From contig JAUYRZ010000054.1 in the NCBI GenBank assembly GCA_030695565.1, forward strand, positions 1 to 64,000: DNA of 64,000 nt. The letters run 5' to 3'. Below, in pieces: positions 42,242-50,560 of this stretch; positions within the stretch are counted from its first letter, which is position 1; every line of letters starts with the position of its first letter. A program made the position numbers and the translations under genes. The stretch is from Archangium sp. (GTDB lineage Bacteria; Myxococcota; Myxococcia; Myxococcales; Myxococcaceae). The notes beneath the pieces were generated by a model. That model was not told where the DNA came from, made no database searches, and saw nothing but the letters and a program-made list of their open reading frames with translations.

Positions 42242-42866
42242 TCAGGTGACCAGACCGATCCCGCTTCGTCTTGAGATAGTCGACGTTAAGCGGGTTCGAG
42301 AGGGTCCGCGATGGAATTCGCCGACGGACCGGAATGCCTTCTTCCACCAGCCCGGCGATCTTCAGCGGGTTGTTGGTGATCAGATCGGCGCTCAACACGC
42401 CCAGGCTGCGGAGGATCTCCGCGGCCACGTCGTAGCGGCGCAGGTCGTCGGCGAAACCCAGCTTCAGGTTCGCTTCGACGGTGTCGAGGCCCTGCTCCTG
42501 TTGCAGGGCGTACGCGCGGATCTTGTTGCCCAGGCCAATGCCCCGGCCTTCTTGCCGCAGGTAGACGAGCACGCCTTTGCCCTGCTGCGAGATGAAGTCG
42601 AGCGCCCGGTCGAGCTGCGCGCGGCAGTCACACCGCAAGCTGCCGAAGACCTCGCTGGTCAAACACTCGGAGTGCAGCCGCACGGGCACGCCTTCGAGGT
42701 TGCGGATGTCGCCTTTGACCATCGCCACGTGCTCACGGCCGTCACGCTTGTCGCGGAAGACCACGATGCGGAACAAGCCGCGCTCGGTGGGCAGATCTGA
42801 TTCGGAGTACCGCTCCAAAAGGTGGGTGTGCTTCCGAGTGGGAAGGAGCTGGGTATGGTCTGTCAT
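42195..42866 (-). CDS. ribA: GTP cyclohydrolase II
   Basis: This 223-aa protein is stand-alone RibA, the first enzyme of riboflavin synthesis. The zinc site is HSECLTSEVFGSLRCDCRAQ (Cys residues in the family positions), and YLRQEGRGIGLGNKIRAYAL carries the catalytic Arg and the GTP-binding region. TNNPLKIAGLVEEGI is the conserved C-terminal block. It lacks the fused RibB domain found in many bacteria. The C-terminal 15 codons overlap the start of the MBL gene. No other rib genes occur in the window. Confidence 0.97.
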   Translation of the reverse strand: MTDHTQLLPTRKHTHLLERYSESDLPTERGLFRIVVFRDKRDGREHVAMVKGDIRNLEGVPVRLHSECLTSEVFGSLRCDCRAQLDRALDFISQQGKGVLVYLRQEGRGIGLGNKIRAYALQQEQGLDTVEANLKLGFADDLRRYDVAAEILRSLGVLSADLITNNPLKIAGLVEEGIPVRRRIPSRTLSNPLNVDYLKTKRDRSGHLIELLSEDEKSEAKAG

Positions 42867-42987
42867 CGAGCCCTCGTCGCCCTACGAAGAGTGTCCGCAC
42901 CATGCGTACCACTCCCAATCATCCGTCGAGGCAGAGTGTTGTTGCCCGACTCCCTACAGATGCGGAGCTTGAACAAACGTTGCACGG

Positions 42988-44187
42988 TCAGGCAGGTGCC
43001 CACGACACAGGTAAGACCGCGCAATTATTGCCGGTCTCGACATTGCCGGCATCTTCTCCCAGCTCGATCAGGCAGGTCGCTCCTGACGCAGAACTCAAAG
43101 ATCCGGACGATTGCGATTTTAGCGGCGTCGCCCAGAGGGTGTCGCCGCGGACCTCCCAGGTCGCCCGAACGAAGAGCCGGAGCCCCGGCTGTTTGGCGAT
43201 CGGCGCGCCGAGCCGGGCCGGAAGGCGAGGGATCAATGCGGGCAGTCCTTGCATCGCCCGGAGCGCCGGCCGCACGAAGATCTCGAAGGTCACCATCGCG
43301 GACAGCGGATTTCCCGGCAGCCCGAAGATCAACGTCTCGCCCTTGCGGCCGAAGGCGAGCGGCTTGCCCGGCTTCATGGCCACCTTCCAGAAATCGAGGT
43401 CGACGCCCAGGCCCATCAACGCTTCGCGGGTGAAGTCCTTCTCGCCCACCGAAGCGCCGGCGAGGGTGATCAACACGTCGTGCTCGAGCCCCTGCGCGAA
43501 CAACGAGGTCAACGAGTCGAGGCGGTCGGCGGCGCGACCGATGCGGGTGGGCAGCCCGCCCGCGCGACGCACCAGCGCGGCCAGCACCGGCGAGTTGGTG
43601 TCGACGATCTTTCCTTCTCGAAGCGCGCCCACGTCACACAGCTCATCGCCGCTGGAGACGATGGCCACCCGCGGCCGGCGCCGTACCTGCACGCGCTCCA
43701 ACCCCTGGCCCCAGAGTGCGCCCGCGTCACCGATCGACAGCTCTTTTCCCTCGGAGAAGAGCAGGGCGCCCTGTTCGATGTCTTCACCCCGGCGGCGGAT
43801 GTTGGCGCCCGCGTCGGGGTGCTCCAGCAACTCCACGCGATCACCTTCGAGCGCGCGCGTCTTCTCCTGCATCACCACCGCGTCAGCGCCCGGCGGCAGC
43901 GGTGCACCCGTCATGATGCGGGCGCAGGTGCCGGCCACGATGCGCTGCCTGGGGGTGTCGCCCGCGAAGATCCGCTCGATGATCTTCAGCGGCGTGGCCC
44001 CATCGCCGGCGATCACCGCGTAGCCATCCATTGCTGAGTTGTCCCAGGGCGGCAGGGTGCGACGCGCGTGGATCGGCGCCGTCACACTGCGACCGATCGC
44101 GTCTTCGATCTGCACTTCTTCAGGAGCGAGCGGGTTGAGCAGGCTGAGTATCCGCGCTCGCGCTTCATCGACGGGGATCAGCGGCAT
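42988..44187 (-). CDS. moeA: Molybdopterin molybdenumtransferase
   Basis: This 399-aa protein is MoeA, which inserts molybdate into adenylylated molybdopterin. It opens with VDEARARILSLLNPL, carries LPPWDNSAMDGYAV, RIMTGAPLPPGADAVVMQE, the MPT-binding core RPRVAIVSSGDEL, and LAGASVGEKDF followed by AMKPGKPLAFG. FGLPGNPLSAMVTFE is the conserved late motif. Length matches the family. The 121-base gap to ribA on its far side carries nothing I can assign. No other mo genes are in the window. Confidence 0.97.
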   Translation of the reverse strand: MPLIPVDEARARILSLLNPLAPEEVQIEDAIGRSVTAPIHARRTLPPWDNSAMDGYAVIAGDGATPLKIIERIFAGDTPRQRIVAGTCARIMTGAPLPPGADAVVMQEKTRALEGDRVELLEHPDAGANIRRRGEDIEQGALLFSEGKELSIGDAGALWGQGLERVQVRRRPRVAIVSSGDELCDVGALREGKIVDTNSPVLAALVRRAGGLPTRIGRAADRLDSLTSLFAQGLEHDVLITLAGASVGEKDFTREALMGLGVDLDFWKVAMKPGKPLAFGRKGETLIFGLPGNPLSAMVTFEIFVRPALRAMQGLPALIPRLPARLGAPIAKQPGLRLFVRATWEVRGDTLWATPLKSQSSGSLSSASGATCLIELGEDAGNVETGNNCAVLPVSWAPA

Positions 44188-44243
44188 CCGTGCTCCATGC
44201 CGATTTCACGCTTGAAAACCAATAGGAATTGCAGGGATTTGGC

Positions 44244-44273
44244 TTGACGCGACCCCTCAAGATCAACTACGGG
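44244..44273 (+). promoter_or_regulatory. Candidate sigma-70-type promoter
   Basis: TTGACG at 44244-44249 is followed, after 18 bases, by TACGGG at 44268-44273. It lies 28 bases before the TTG start at 44301 and downstream of an earlier in-frame start codon at 44229, which supports the later start. The -10 match is weak. Confidence 0.4.
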
Positions 44274-44300
44274 GACCCACCCCAGCCCAAGGAGACAGCG

Positions 44301-45599
44301 TTGGCCAAGAAGAAGGCGAAACCCGCTGCCGCGCAGAAGAAGGCGAAGCCGGCCCCCCAGAAGAAGGTTCAAAAGCCCGCCAAGGTCCTGAAATCCAAGG
44401 GCAAAGCAGCCAAGCCTGAAAAGGCTCCGCCCCCGCCCAAAGCGGCGAAGCTCCCCCCTCCCGAGGTGGTTCCGGAGCCGGTGAAGCTGGCTGGCAAGGG
44501 TCCGAAAGGCGCCAAGGGCCAGGTGCCCCCGCCTTCCGTCAGCGCCCCTCCGCGTCGCGCCGATGGCTGGCTGGGGCCCATGCCCGACAAGCCGATGCCC
44601 CGCTCGACCAAGCTTCCGCCCGAAGCCAACCTCCTCACCAAGCGCGAGATGGAGCAGGCCCTCACGGTCGGCGAGCGCGGCGTGATCGGCGAAGGCAGCA
44701 TGAAGGGCAAGCTGGTGCTCTACCAGGGCTTCCCGTACCTCGAGGTCATCGGCCGCGACAAACGCGAGCTGTGGTTCCTCTTGCAGGGACCCGACCAGGA
44801 AGTGCTGCCCGCGTACGCGGATCACAAGGTCTCCGTGTCGGGCCTGGTGAAGCGTTTCCACAACTACGGCGGCTCGGTCGACGTGCGGAAGTACTCCGCC
44901 AAGAAGCCGGAAGCTGAAGTGGTGGCAGAGGTCGATGTGCCCGAGGCGGTCAAGCTTCGGCTGCTCTCGCCCGGTGAAGTGGCCACCATCGCCAACCCCG
45001 GCATGTCGGTGGGCGTGAAGGGCTTCGCTACGCTGCGGGGCCGCCTGGAGATGAACGCCGAGGAGTACTACCTGGTGGTGTCGAACCCCGGCACCCGCCA
45101 GCAGGTCGCCTTCACGCTCGAGGGCAAGGCGAGCAAGGGCCTCAAGAAGTACATCGGCGAGGTGGTGGTCGCGACCGGCGTGGTGGAGAAGTCCACTGGC
45201 TGGGGCGGTCGCATCGTGTGCGAGATCTGCGAGCCCCGCGCTCCCGAATATCCGCCCGTCGCGCGTGAGACGATCGAGGTGGTCGAGGTCGAGGCGTCGG
45301 GTACGGGTCAGGCACGTGAAGCCAACGTGAAGCTCAACCACGGCCTCACCGTGAAGCTGCCCGAGAAGCAGGGCCACGTCTGGGCCATCGAGCCGCAGAC
45401 CGCCAAGCGGGTCAGCTTGCGCGAAGTGAACGTGAATCACCCGAACTCGGGCTCGCCGGTGCGCGAGTTCTTCTTCACGCCCAGAAACCCGGGCATGCAG
45501 GAGATCGAGTTCTTCCTGGGCAAGGTGCACAACCCCATGCAGGTCGCGCGCACCTTCAAGGTGATCGCACACGTGAAGTCTCCGGAGGTCGTCTCGTGA
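44301..45599 (+). CDS. Basic-tailed protein with chagasin-like domain
   Basis: This 432-aa protein begins at a TTG with an ideally spaced AAGGAG site; the open frame extends to 44229 but without one. Residues 1-100 are Lys/Pro/Ala-rich (KKKAKPAAAQKKAKPAPQKK), so no signal peptide is visible and the protein may bind nucleic acid or acidic partners. The middle (about 130-330) is beta-rich with a Cys pair. Residues 350-430 resemble an I42 chagasin-type protease inhibitor: KLNHGLTVKLPEKQGHVW, FFFTPRNPGMQEIEFFLGK and a final TFKVIAHV strand. That match is by eye. The next gene overlaps its stop. Confidence 0.72.
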   Translation: MAKKKAKPAAAQKKAKPAPQKKVQKPAKVLKSKGKAAKPEKAPPPPKAAKLPPPEVVPEPVKLAGKGPKGAKGQVPPPSVSAPPRRADGWLGPMPDKPMPRSTKLPPEANLLTKREMEQALTVGERGVIGEGSMKGKLVLYQGFPYLEVIGRDKRELWFLLQGPDQEVLPAYADHKVSVSGLVKRFHNYGGSVDVRKYSAKKPEAEVVAEVDVPEAVKLRLLSPGEVATIANPGMSVGVKGFATLRGRLEMNAEEYYLVVSNPGTRQQVAFTLEGKASKGLKKYIGEVVVATGVVEKSTGWGGRIVCEICEPRAPEYPPVARETIEVVEVEASGTGQAREANVKLNHGLTVKLPEKQGHVWAIEPQTAKRVSLREVNVNHPNSGSPVREFFFTPRNPGMQEIEFFLGKVHNPMQVARTFKVIAHVKSPEVVS

Positions 45600-46300
45600 A
45601 GCAGCTCGTCGTGGCGCTGGCAGTGCTCGTCTCGGGCAGTGCACTCGCGCAGGAGATCGGTACGGAGATCACCCCCAGCACGCCGTCGTCGGGCGTGCAG
45701 CAGCAGCCGGCCCAGAACAACCCGCCCCCGGCCGAGCAGCAGCCGAAGAGCGGCTACGTCTACAAGCCAAAGGGGGCTGACGGCAGCACGCCCGCCAGCG
45801 GCGAGCCCACCTTCACCGGCAACAAGGTCTCCGCCTCCAGCGGCGACTTCGGCATTCGCGCGGGTTTCGGCTCGTCGGCCACGCTGCCTTCCCTGGCCAC
45901 GGGCGCCGGTACCACCGTCGCGGCGCCCACGGTGGGCATCGCGTACTTCGCAGGTGACGCCTTCAAGCTCCTGTTCGATCTGGGCTTCGGGATGATCATC
46001 AACAGCAGCACGCCGTTCGCGCTCAACGCGTCGGTGGGCTTCGACTACATGTTCCGCACCCCGGCCGATGCGATGCGCCCGTTCTTCCACGCGGCCGCCT
46101 CGTTCCTCATGGCGGGTGGCGGTTCGAACATCGGGGTGGGGTTCGGCGCTCAGCTGGGCTTCGGCGCGGAGTACTTCTTCGCTCCTCCGTTCTCGGTGAA
46201 CGCGCGCCTGCTCCTGGCGGTGCCCATGTCCGTCGCGAATAATTTCGTGCTCGGGCTCTTCACGGTGACGCCCGGGGTGGGCGCCACCTGGTACCTCTGA
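45596..46300 (+). CDS. Outer-membrane beta-barrel-like protein
   Basis: This 234-aa protein has a clear signal (MKQLVVALAVLVSGSALA), then about 60 Pro/Gln-rich residues, then a beta-rich region with alternating small and aromatic residues (FKLLFDLGFGMIINSS, ALNASVGFDYMF, IGVGFGAQLGFGAEYFF). The last residues (VTPGVGATWYL) end in an aromatic-hydrophobic pair like a barrel-insertion signal. The GTG start overlaps the preceding stop. It is followed by a strong terminator. No substrate is inferable. Confidence 0.78.
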   Translation: MKQLVVALAVLVSGSALAQEIGTEITPSTPSSGVQQQPAQNNPPPAEQQPKSGYVYKPKGADGSTPASGEPTFTGNKVSASSGDFGIRAGFGSSATLPSLATGAGTTVAAPTVGIAYFAGDAFKLLFDLGFGMIINSSTPFALNASVGFDYMFRTPADAMRPFFHAAASFLMAGGGSNIGVGFGAQLGFGAEYFFAPPFSVNARLLLAVPMSVANNFVLGLFTVTPGVGATWYL

Positions 46301-46346
46301 GCTCCCCGGTCAGACATGCAGGACCGGCCGCGTCAAAGCGGTCAGG

Positions 46347-46390
46347 CGGGCCAGACGACCTCGCAACTCGCGAGGACGCTGGCCCGTTTT
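46347..46390 (+). terminator. Strong Rho-independent terminator
   Basis: The stem CGGGCCAG/CTGGCCCG (46347-46354 with 46379-46386) holds an inner CCTCGC/GCGAGG hairpin, then TTTT and TTACTTTTCC. It should end the 44301-46300 transcript before the RNase R gene starts at 46472. Confidence 0.88.
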
Positions 46391-46471
46391 ACTTTTCCTC
46401 AAAACTTCTCAAATCGTGTCCCGCTCACCTTCGCGTGGCGGCCAGGCACTTCGAAACGGATACATCTACAC

Positions 46472-49400
46472 GTGGCAATCGACTCTGAACAAATCTTGAA
46501 ACTCGTGAGCACCGCTGGACGCCCTGTGGGCATCCAGGAGCTCCTCCGCGCCGGCGGCTTCAATCCCGGCGAGCAGACCGCCGTCAAACGCGTCTTGCGC
46601 GACCTCGTCAAAGCAGGGGCGCTCACCCGCGACGGCAAACGTTTCGTGCCGGCTGATGAAAAGCCGAAGGCGAAGTCGGGCCCCGCGTGGGGTGGCAAGC
46701 CCCCCGCGATCGTCCGGGCAACCCACGGCGTGAAGCCGAAGGCGCGCAAGTTCGAACCCGAGCCGCCTCCCAAGCAGCCGCAGAAGAAGGGCCCGCCGCC
46801 CACCCGTTCGACCCGGGGCGGCAAGACGGTCATCGGCATCATTCACCACCACCGCGATGGGTTTGCCTTCGTGAAGCCGATCGTCGGGCAGGACTCCGAA
46901 GATCTCTTCATTCCGCCCGACGAGACGCGGAAGACGCTCGATAACGATCAGGTGGTGGTGGAGATCGTGCCCGGGCAGGGCGGCCGTACCGCGGGCCGGG
47001 TGATCGAGGTCACCTCGCGCACCCGTCAGTTGGTGGTCGGCACCTACGAAGAGAACGCGCGCCAGGCCTGGGTCGAGCCGCGTGAAAAGGAACTCGGCAA
47101 CATCCGCGTTCCCAAGACGCAGCTCGCGCGCCCCGGTGACGTGGTGAAGGTGCGGCTGGGCGTGGGCACCGCGTTGTTCCAGGGCTCCAACGAGTTGACC
47201 GGTGAAGTGGCCGGCTCGCTTGGTTCGGCCGACGATCATTCGATCGAAGTGCTCTCGGTGGCCTTCTCCAAGGGCTTCCACGACGAGTTCCCGCCTGAGG
47301 TGATGGACGAGGCCGACGCGATCCCGCTCGAAGTGAGCGAGACGGAAGCCCGAACCGAACACCGGCGCGATCTGCGCAAGCTGCCGCTCATCACCATCGA
47401 CGGTGAAGACGCGCGTGACTTCGACGACGCGGTCTATTGCGAGAGCCACGCCCGTGGCACCCGCCTGGTGGTGGCCATCGCCGACGTCTCTCACTACGTG
47501 CAGCAAGACACCGCGCTCGACGCTGAAGCGTTGCGCCGGGCCACCTCGGTCTATCTGCCCAGCCGCGTGCTGCCGATGTTGCCCGAGCGGTTGTCGAACG
47601 GCATCTGCTCGCTCAAACCCGACGTCGATCGCCTCTGCATGGTGGCCGACATGGTGATCGATCCCAGCGGCGTGACCCTGGAGACCGAGGTCTACCCGGG
47701 CGTGATGCGCAGCGCCGCGCGGTGCACGTACACCGAGGTGCACGATGTGTTGGCCGGTGAAAAAGTACCGGGCCGCACCGAGCTCAAGCCCCAGTTCGAC
47801 CGGCTCTACAAACTGTCCACCACGTTGACCGCCATGCGGCTGGCGCGTGGGGCGATCGACTTCGATCTGCCGGAGCAGAAGGTCGAGCTCAAGGAAGACG
47901 GCCTGCCCGACAAGCTCGTGCGGCGCGAGCGCTGGGAGAGCCACCGCCTGGTCGAAGAGTGCATGCTGGCGGCGAACGAAGCCGTCGCGCGTTTCTTCCG
48001 CGAGAAGGAGCTGCCCACGGTCAACCGCTACCACGGCGATCCCGATGAAGAGCGGCAGGACATGTTCCTCAAGCTGCTGGGCGCGTACGGCATCACGCCT
48101 CCGCCCGGAGACTTCACCTCGAAGTCGATGAACGAGGTGCTCAAGCAGCTGGAGGGCCACCCCGAACAACGCGCGCTCAACCAGCTCGCCCTGCGCTCGA
48201 TGATGCAGGCGGTGTACTCATCGAAGAACACCGGTCACTACGGCCTGGGCGCGGAGGATTATCTCCACTTCACTTCGCCCATTCGCCGCTACCCCGACCT
48301 GCTGGTGCACCGGCTGCTCAAGGAGCTGTGGGGCCGCGGCAAGAAGCGACCGTCTGACGAGCAGCTGGAAGAAGAGAGCGAGCGGCTCGAGGCGTTGTCG
48401 GTGCAGTGCTCCGAGCGCGAGCGCGCGGCGATGCAGGTCGAGCGTGAGGTGAACCAGCTCTACTCGTGCCTGCTGCTGAAGGATCGTGTCGGCGAAGAAC
48501 ACCCCGGCGTGGTGTGCGGCTTGTCGGAGAACGGCTTCTTCGTGCAGCTCGACGAGCTGTGGGTCGAAGGTTTCGTGCGCGGCGAGTCGGTGTTCCCGGA
48601 CTTCGAGTTCGATCAGTCGACCTACCGGATCAACTTCGGCAACGGCCTGGTGGTGAAGGTCGGCTTGCCCTGCAAGGTGCAGATCGCCTCCGTCAACATG
48701 GAGCGCAAGCAGATCGACTACGCGGTGGTCGAGCTGGAAGGTGCGGAGGTCGAGGTGCAGGAGTTCGACTCGTCCCGTCCTCCTGCTCGCGGCAAGTCGT
48801 CGCGCGGCGGTGAGCGTGAGCGCGGTGGTGGCCGGGCCGCGAAGGGTGGCGGTGGCCGCTTCGGTGCGAAGGCCTCGCAGTCCCGCGCGGGTGCGATGAA
48901 GGCAGTGTCGGATCGGTTCGCCGGGCCCAAGCCCAAGTCGCGTTTTGGTGCGCAGAAGCCGAGCAGCCGGTTTGGCGGCGAGGAGCGCGGTGCTCCGAAG
49001 TCACGCTTCGGTGGTGAGGATCGCGGAACGCCGAAGGCGGGACGTTTTGGGGCGAAGCCTCAGGGCGCGGCGAAGTCGTCCAGCCGGTTCGGCGACAGCG
49101 GTGCTGATCGCAAGTACCGCTCGCAGGATCGGGGCGGGCGGTTCGGGAAGAGTGAAGTGCCTGCGTCAGCGCGGCCGACGCATCCCAATCCGGGCCGTGG
49201 CGGCAGCAGGACTCCGGGGTCCGAGACGGCTGATTCGGGCTCGACGCGGCGGTTCGATCGCGCTCCGGCGGAGGACACGCGTCCTTCGCGCCGGTTTGGC
49301 GAGAAGAGCGGTGGGCGGATGGAACAGCGTCGCCGTGAATCGCCGCCTCCACAGGCGTGGGAGAAGAAGAAGCCGGCGGCCGAGTCGAGTGAAGAAGAGT

Positions 49401-49486
49401 TGAAGCCGAAGGGGGGCTTCGATGTGCGCGCGACGCTCGATCGTCTCTGGAAAGAGCGCGGCGGTGGCGGCGGCAAGAAGCGCTAG
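46472..49486 (+). CDS. rnr: Ribonuclease R with RFG-rich tail
   Basis: This 1,004-aa exoribonuclease II family protein is longer than E. coli RNase R (813). Residues 1-65 are a winged-helix start (ILKLVSTAGRPVGIQELLRA), 65-120 a basic linker, 130-290 the cold-shock OB domains, and about 300-660 the RNB catalytic domain, with ITIDGEDARDFDDAV carrying the metal-binding aspartates. An S1 domain follows (GVVCGLSENGFFVQL). The last 230 residues are a basic tail with ten RFG-type repeats. It degrades structured RNA from 3' ends. I chose the GTG at 46472, downstream of the terminator, over an open frame from 46316. Confidence 0.95.
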   Translation: MAIDSEQILKLVSTAGRPVGIQELLRAGGFNPGEQTAVKRVLRDLVKAGALTRDGKRFVPADEKPKAKSGPAWGGKPPAIVRATHGVKPKARKFEPEPPPKQPQKKGPPPTRSTRGGKTVIGIIHHHRDGFAFVKPIVGQDSEDLFIPPDETRKTLDNDQVVVEIVPGQGGRTAGRVIEVTSRTRQLVVGTYEENARQAWVEPREKELGNIRVPKTQLARPGDVVKVRLGVGTALFQGSNELTGEVAGSLGSADDHSIEVLSVAFSKGFHDEFPPEVMDEADAIPLEVSETEARTEHRRDLRKLPLITIDGEDARDFDDAVYCESHARGTRLVVAIADVSHYVQQDTALDAEALRRATSVYLPSRVLPMLPERLSNGICSLKPDVDRLCMVADMVIDPSGVTLETEVYPGVMRSAARCTYTEVHDVLAGEKVPGRTELKPQFDRLYKLSTTLTAMRLARGAIDFDLPEQKVELKEDGLPDKLVRRERWESHRLVEECMLAANEAVARFFREKELPTVNRYHGDPDEERQDMFLKLLGAYGITPPPGDFTSKSMNEVLKQLEGHPEQRALNQLALRSMMQAVYSSKNTGHYGLGAEDYLHFTSPIRRYPDLLVHRLLKELWGRGKKRPSDEQLEEESERLEALSVQCSERERAAMQVEREVNQLYSCLLLKDRVGEEHPGVVCGLSENGFFVQLDELWVEGFVRGESVFPDFEFDQSTYRINFGNGLVVKVGLPCKVQIASVNMERKQIDYAVVELEGAEVEVQEFDSSRPPARGKSSRGGERERGGGRAAKGGGGRFGAKASQSRAGAMKAVSDRFAGPKPKSRFGAQKPSSRFGGEERGAPKSRFGGEDRGTPKAGRFGAKPQGAAKSSSRFGDSGADRKYRSQDRGGRFGKSEVPASARPTHPNPGRGGSRTPGSETADSGSTRRFDRAPAEDTRPSRRFGEKSGGRMEQRRRESPPPQAWEKKKPAAESSEEELKPKGGFDVRATLDRLWKERGGGGGKKR

Positions 49487-49574
49487 CCGAACGAAACTCC
49501 CGCTGGAAGCGACCTCGCGATTTCAGCGGAGATCAACGCTGGCTGGATTGCTTCGAGCTTGCCATGCAGGTGAG

Positions 49575-49616
49575 ACCCTCACCCTGACCCTCCCGAAGGA
49601 CCCGAAGGGAGAGGGG
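49575..49616 (-). repeat. Dispersed palindromic repeat, diverged copy
   Basis: ACCCTCACCCTGA is followed by CCCTCCC, a loop carrying GAAGGACCCGAAG, and GGGAGAGGGG. One palindrome arm has lost a TC. It lies in the convergent junction between RNase R and metF and ends two bases before the metF stop. Confidence 0.85.
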
Positions 49617-49618
49617 AC

Positions 49619-50488
49619 TTAGCCTCGGGCGCGCAGCGCGCTCACGATCATGCGCGACGCGGGGCTGCGGTTCAGCGTGTAGAAGTGAATGCCCGGCACT
49701 CCGCGCGCCAGCAGCTCTGAACACTGCAGGGTGGCGTGCGCAACACCCAGCTGCATCACCGCCTGCGGATCGTCCTTCACCTTCTCCAACTCGAGCTGCA
49801 GTCGCATCGGCACCGTCGCGCCGCACATGCGCACGAAGCGGTTGACCTGCTCATAGTTGGTGATCGGCATGATCCCCGGAACGATCGGCGCGTTCACCCC
49901 CAGCCGCCGCGCCCGCTCGACGAAGTCGAAATAGAACGCGTTGTCGAAGAACAGCTGCGTGACCACGAAGTCCGCGCCTTCATCGACCTTGTGCTTGAGG
50001 TTCTTGAGGTCGACCTCTTTCGCGCTCTCGAGGTGGCCTTCGGGGTTGCCCGCCACGCCCACCGAGAACCCGAGGTCGCGCTCGCGGATGTAGGAGACCA
50101 GCTCGCTCGCAAAGGAGAAGCCTCCTTCCGCCTTCTGAAAGTTCGCCTGACCCTTGGGCGGATCACCGCGCAGCGCCAGCACGTTCTCGATGCGCGCCGC
50201 GGCCAGCCGTTCGAGCACGCTGCCGATCTCGTCGCGGGTGTGGCCGACGCAGGTGAGGTGGGCCATCGGCTCGATGCCGGTGCGCTCCTTGATTTGCGTG
50301 ACCAGCTCGATGGTGCGATCGCGCGTGCTGCCGCCGGCCCCGTAGGTGACCGACACGAAGCCGGGCTCGAGCGAACGCAGATCTTCTAGCGTCTCCCAGA
50401 GCTGCTTCTCTCCCTCGGGCGTCTTGGGAGGGAAGAACTCGAACGAGAAGCATGGCTTCGAGGGGTTGAGGCGGGTGCGGATCTTCAC
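49619..50488 (-). CDS. metF: Methylenetetrahydrofolate reductase
   Basis: This 289-aa FAD enzyme matches bacterial MetF: FSFEFFPPKTPEGEKQLWET at the start, VSVTYGAGGSTRDRTIEL, HLTCVGHTRDEI, LALRGDPPKG, and the late block TQLFFDNAFYFDFV followed by PGIMPITNYEQV. It makes 5-methyltetrahydrofolate for methionine synthesis. Start is a GTG at 50488, 72 bases from the divergent gcvT start; the space holds an 8-bp palindrome. Its C-terminus ends close to the dispersed repeat. Confidence 0.97.
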   Translation of the reverse strand: MKIRTRLNPSKPCFSFEFFPPKTPEGEKQLWETLEDLRSLEPGFVSVTYGAGGSTRDRTIELVTQIKERTGIEPMAHLTCVGHTRDEIGSVLERLAAARIENVLALRGDPPKGQANFQKAEGGFSFASELVSYIRERDLGFSVGVAGNPEGHLESAKEVDLKNLKHKVDEGADFVVTQLFFDNAFYFDFVERARRLGVNAPIVPGIMPITNYEQVNRFVRMCGATVPMRLQLELEKVKDDPQAVMQLGVAHATLQCSELLARGVPGIHFYTLNRSPASRMIVSALRARG

Positions 50489-50492
50489 GCCG

Positions 50493-50515
50493 CTTTCTTC
50501 TCACGTTGAAGAAAG
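50493..50515. promoter_or_regulatory. Inverted repeat between metF and gcvT
   Basis: A perfect 8-bp inverted repeat, CTTTCTTC-(7)-GAAGAAAG, flanked by ACGC and GCGT, lies in the 72-base divergent gap. It is well placed to be an operator acting on both one-carbon transcripts. The GAAGAAAG arm also lies just upstream of the metF start on the other strand. Confidence 0.5.
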
Positions 50516-50560
50516 TGCGTCACTGGGTATGGTGCCCGCGGCTTTTCCAGAGGAGAAATC

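Noticed and set aside
42902-44023. A 373-codon plus-strand frame
   Set aside because: It is antisense to moeA, which is complete and well conserved.
46316-46471. RNase R start at 46316
   Set aside because: That N-terminus would be read through a strong terminator hairpin and T-tract at 46347-46390 and has no family similarity; the GTG at 46472 gives the family start.
50489-50560. Glycine riboswitch upstream of gcvT
   Set aside because: The metF-gcvT gap is only 72 bases and lacks the two conserved aptamer domains; only a short palindrome is present.
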